A DNA stretch of 5,804 bases. It comes from Tardiphaga sp. GTDB taxonomy: Bacteria; Pseudomonadota; Alphaproteobacteria; Rhizobiales; Xanthobacteraceae. Under the pieces are notes generated by a model. That model did not search any database and had not been told where the DNA came from. It saw only the letters and a program-made list of their open reading frames with translations. Below are positions 5,661 through 5,804 of this stretch, in pieces. Positions within the stretch are counted from its first letter, which is position 1, and each line of letters begins with the position of its first letter. The DNA lies in contig JAQGJF010000415.1 of assembly GCA_028290765.1 (NCBI GenBank), positions 1 to 5,804 on the forward strand, written 5' to 3'. A program made the translations under genes and the position numbers.

Positions 5661-5804
5661 TTAGTTCGGAATCTTCGCATTTGCGCGCGTCACAATACTT
5701 TCCATCCGCGCAGATTCTTTTGCGATAAATGCTCCGAACTCGTCAGGCTTATCTGCGATCACGGTCAAACCAAGGCCTTCGAGGCGAGCTGAGACTGAAG
5801 GATC
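5661..5804 (-). CDS. C-terminus of a second Bug/TctC-family receptor (5' part outside window)
   Basis: The last 47 codons and the TAA (5661-5663) of a gene entering from the right edge. The peptide begins DPSVSARLEGLGLTVIADKP, continues DEFGAFIAKESARMESIVTRA and ends in NAKIPN. This matches the closing pattern of Bug receptors: 'dP.v...L..lG', then 'P.ef..fi..E..r...iv..a.i'. Only 23 of 47 codons end in G or C, clearly below the upstream receptor and the other genes here, so recent acquisition is possible. It has the same orientation as the receptor at 4220-5218 but is separated by 442 bp, so it is probably a separate transcription unit. Confidence 0.8.
   Translation of the reverse strand, partial: DPSVSARLEGLGLTVIADKPDEFGAFIAKESARMESIVTRANAKIPN

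Overview
This window is GC-rich and typical of Bradyrhizobiaceae (Bradyrhizobium, Rhodopseudomonas, Afipia). The assignment rests on the strong G/C bias at third codon positions and on the protein families recognised: a PmtA-type methyltransferase, a thermonuclease with a C-terminal sunset-like domain, a DUF1932 dehydrogenase and Bug/TctC-type receptors. It is an inference, not a database match. I found no rRNA, tRNA, CRISPR array, transposase or phage gene.

Left block (1-1593, minus strand): a GT4 glycosyltransferase (538-1593) is followed 32 bp later by a PmtA-like phospholipid N-methyltransferase (start at 505), which runs off the left edge. The pair looks like an operon acting on membrane lipids. 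About 60 bp upstream of the glycosyltransferase start is a Pho-box-like sequence (1653-1670), so a phosphate-starvation lipid-remodelling unit is a testable hypothesis.

Middle block (1594-3240): a divergent plus-strand gene (1881-2621) encodes an exported SNase-fold thermonuclease with a changed metal-ligand motif. A strong 8-bp hairpin lies about 20 bp before its start. It converges, with a 22-bp gap, on a small basic winged-helix-like hypothetical protein (2644-3039, minus). That gene's probable promoter has a palindrome lying over the -10 box. Upstream of it are a 21-bp-period tandem repeat and a hairpin just beyond the end of the next gene.

Right block (3245-5804, minus strand): a Bug/TctC-type periplasmic solute receptor (4220-5218) is followed 42 bp later by a DUF1932-type NAD(P)-dependent dehydrogenase (3245-4177). 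This suggests uptake and oxidation of an organic acid. After a 442-bp intergenic stretch, the last 144 bases hold the C-terminus of a second Bug-type receptor. Its third codon positions are clearly less GC-rich, which suggests a different origin.

No whole new system is evident. The points most worth a second look are the Pho-box-like site ahead of the lipid pair, the operator-like palindrome of the winged-helix-like gene, the SNase active-site change and the compositionally odd edge receptor.
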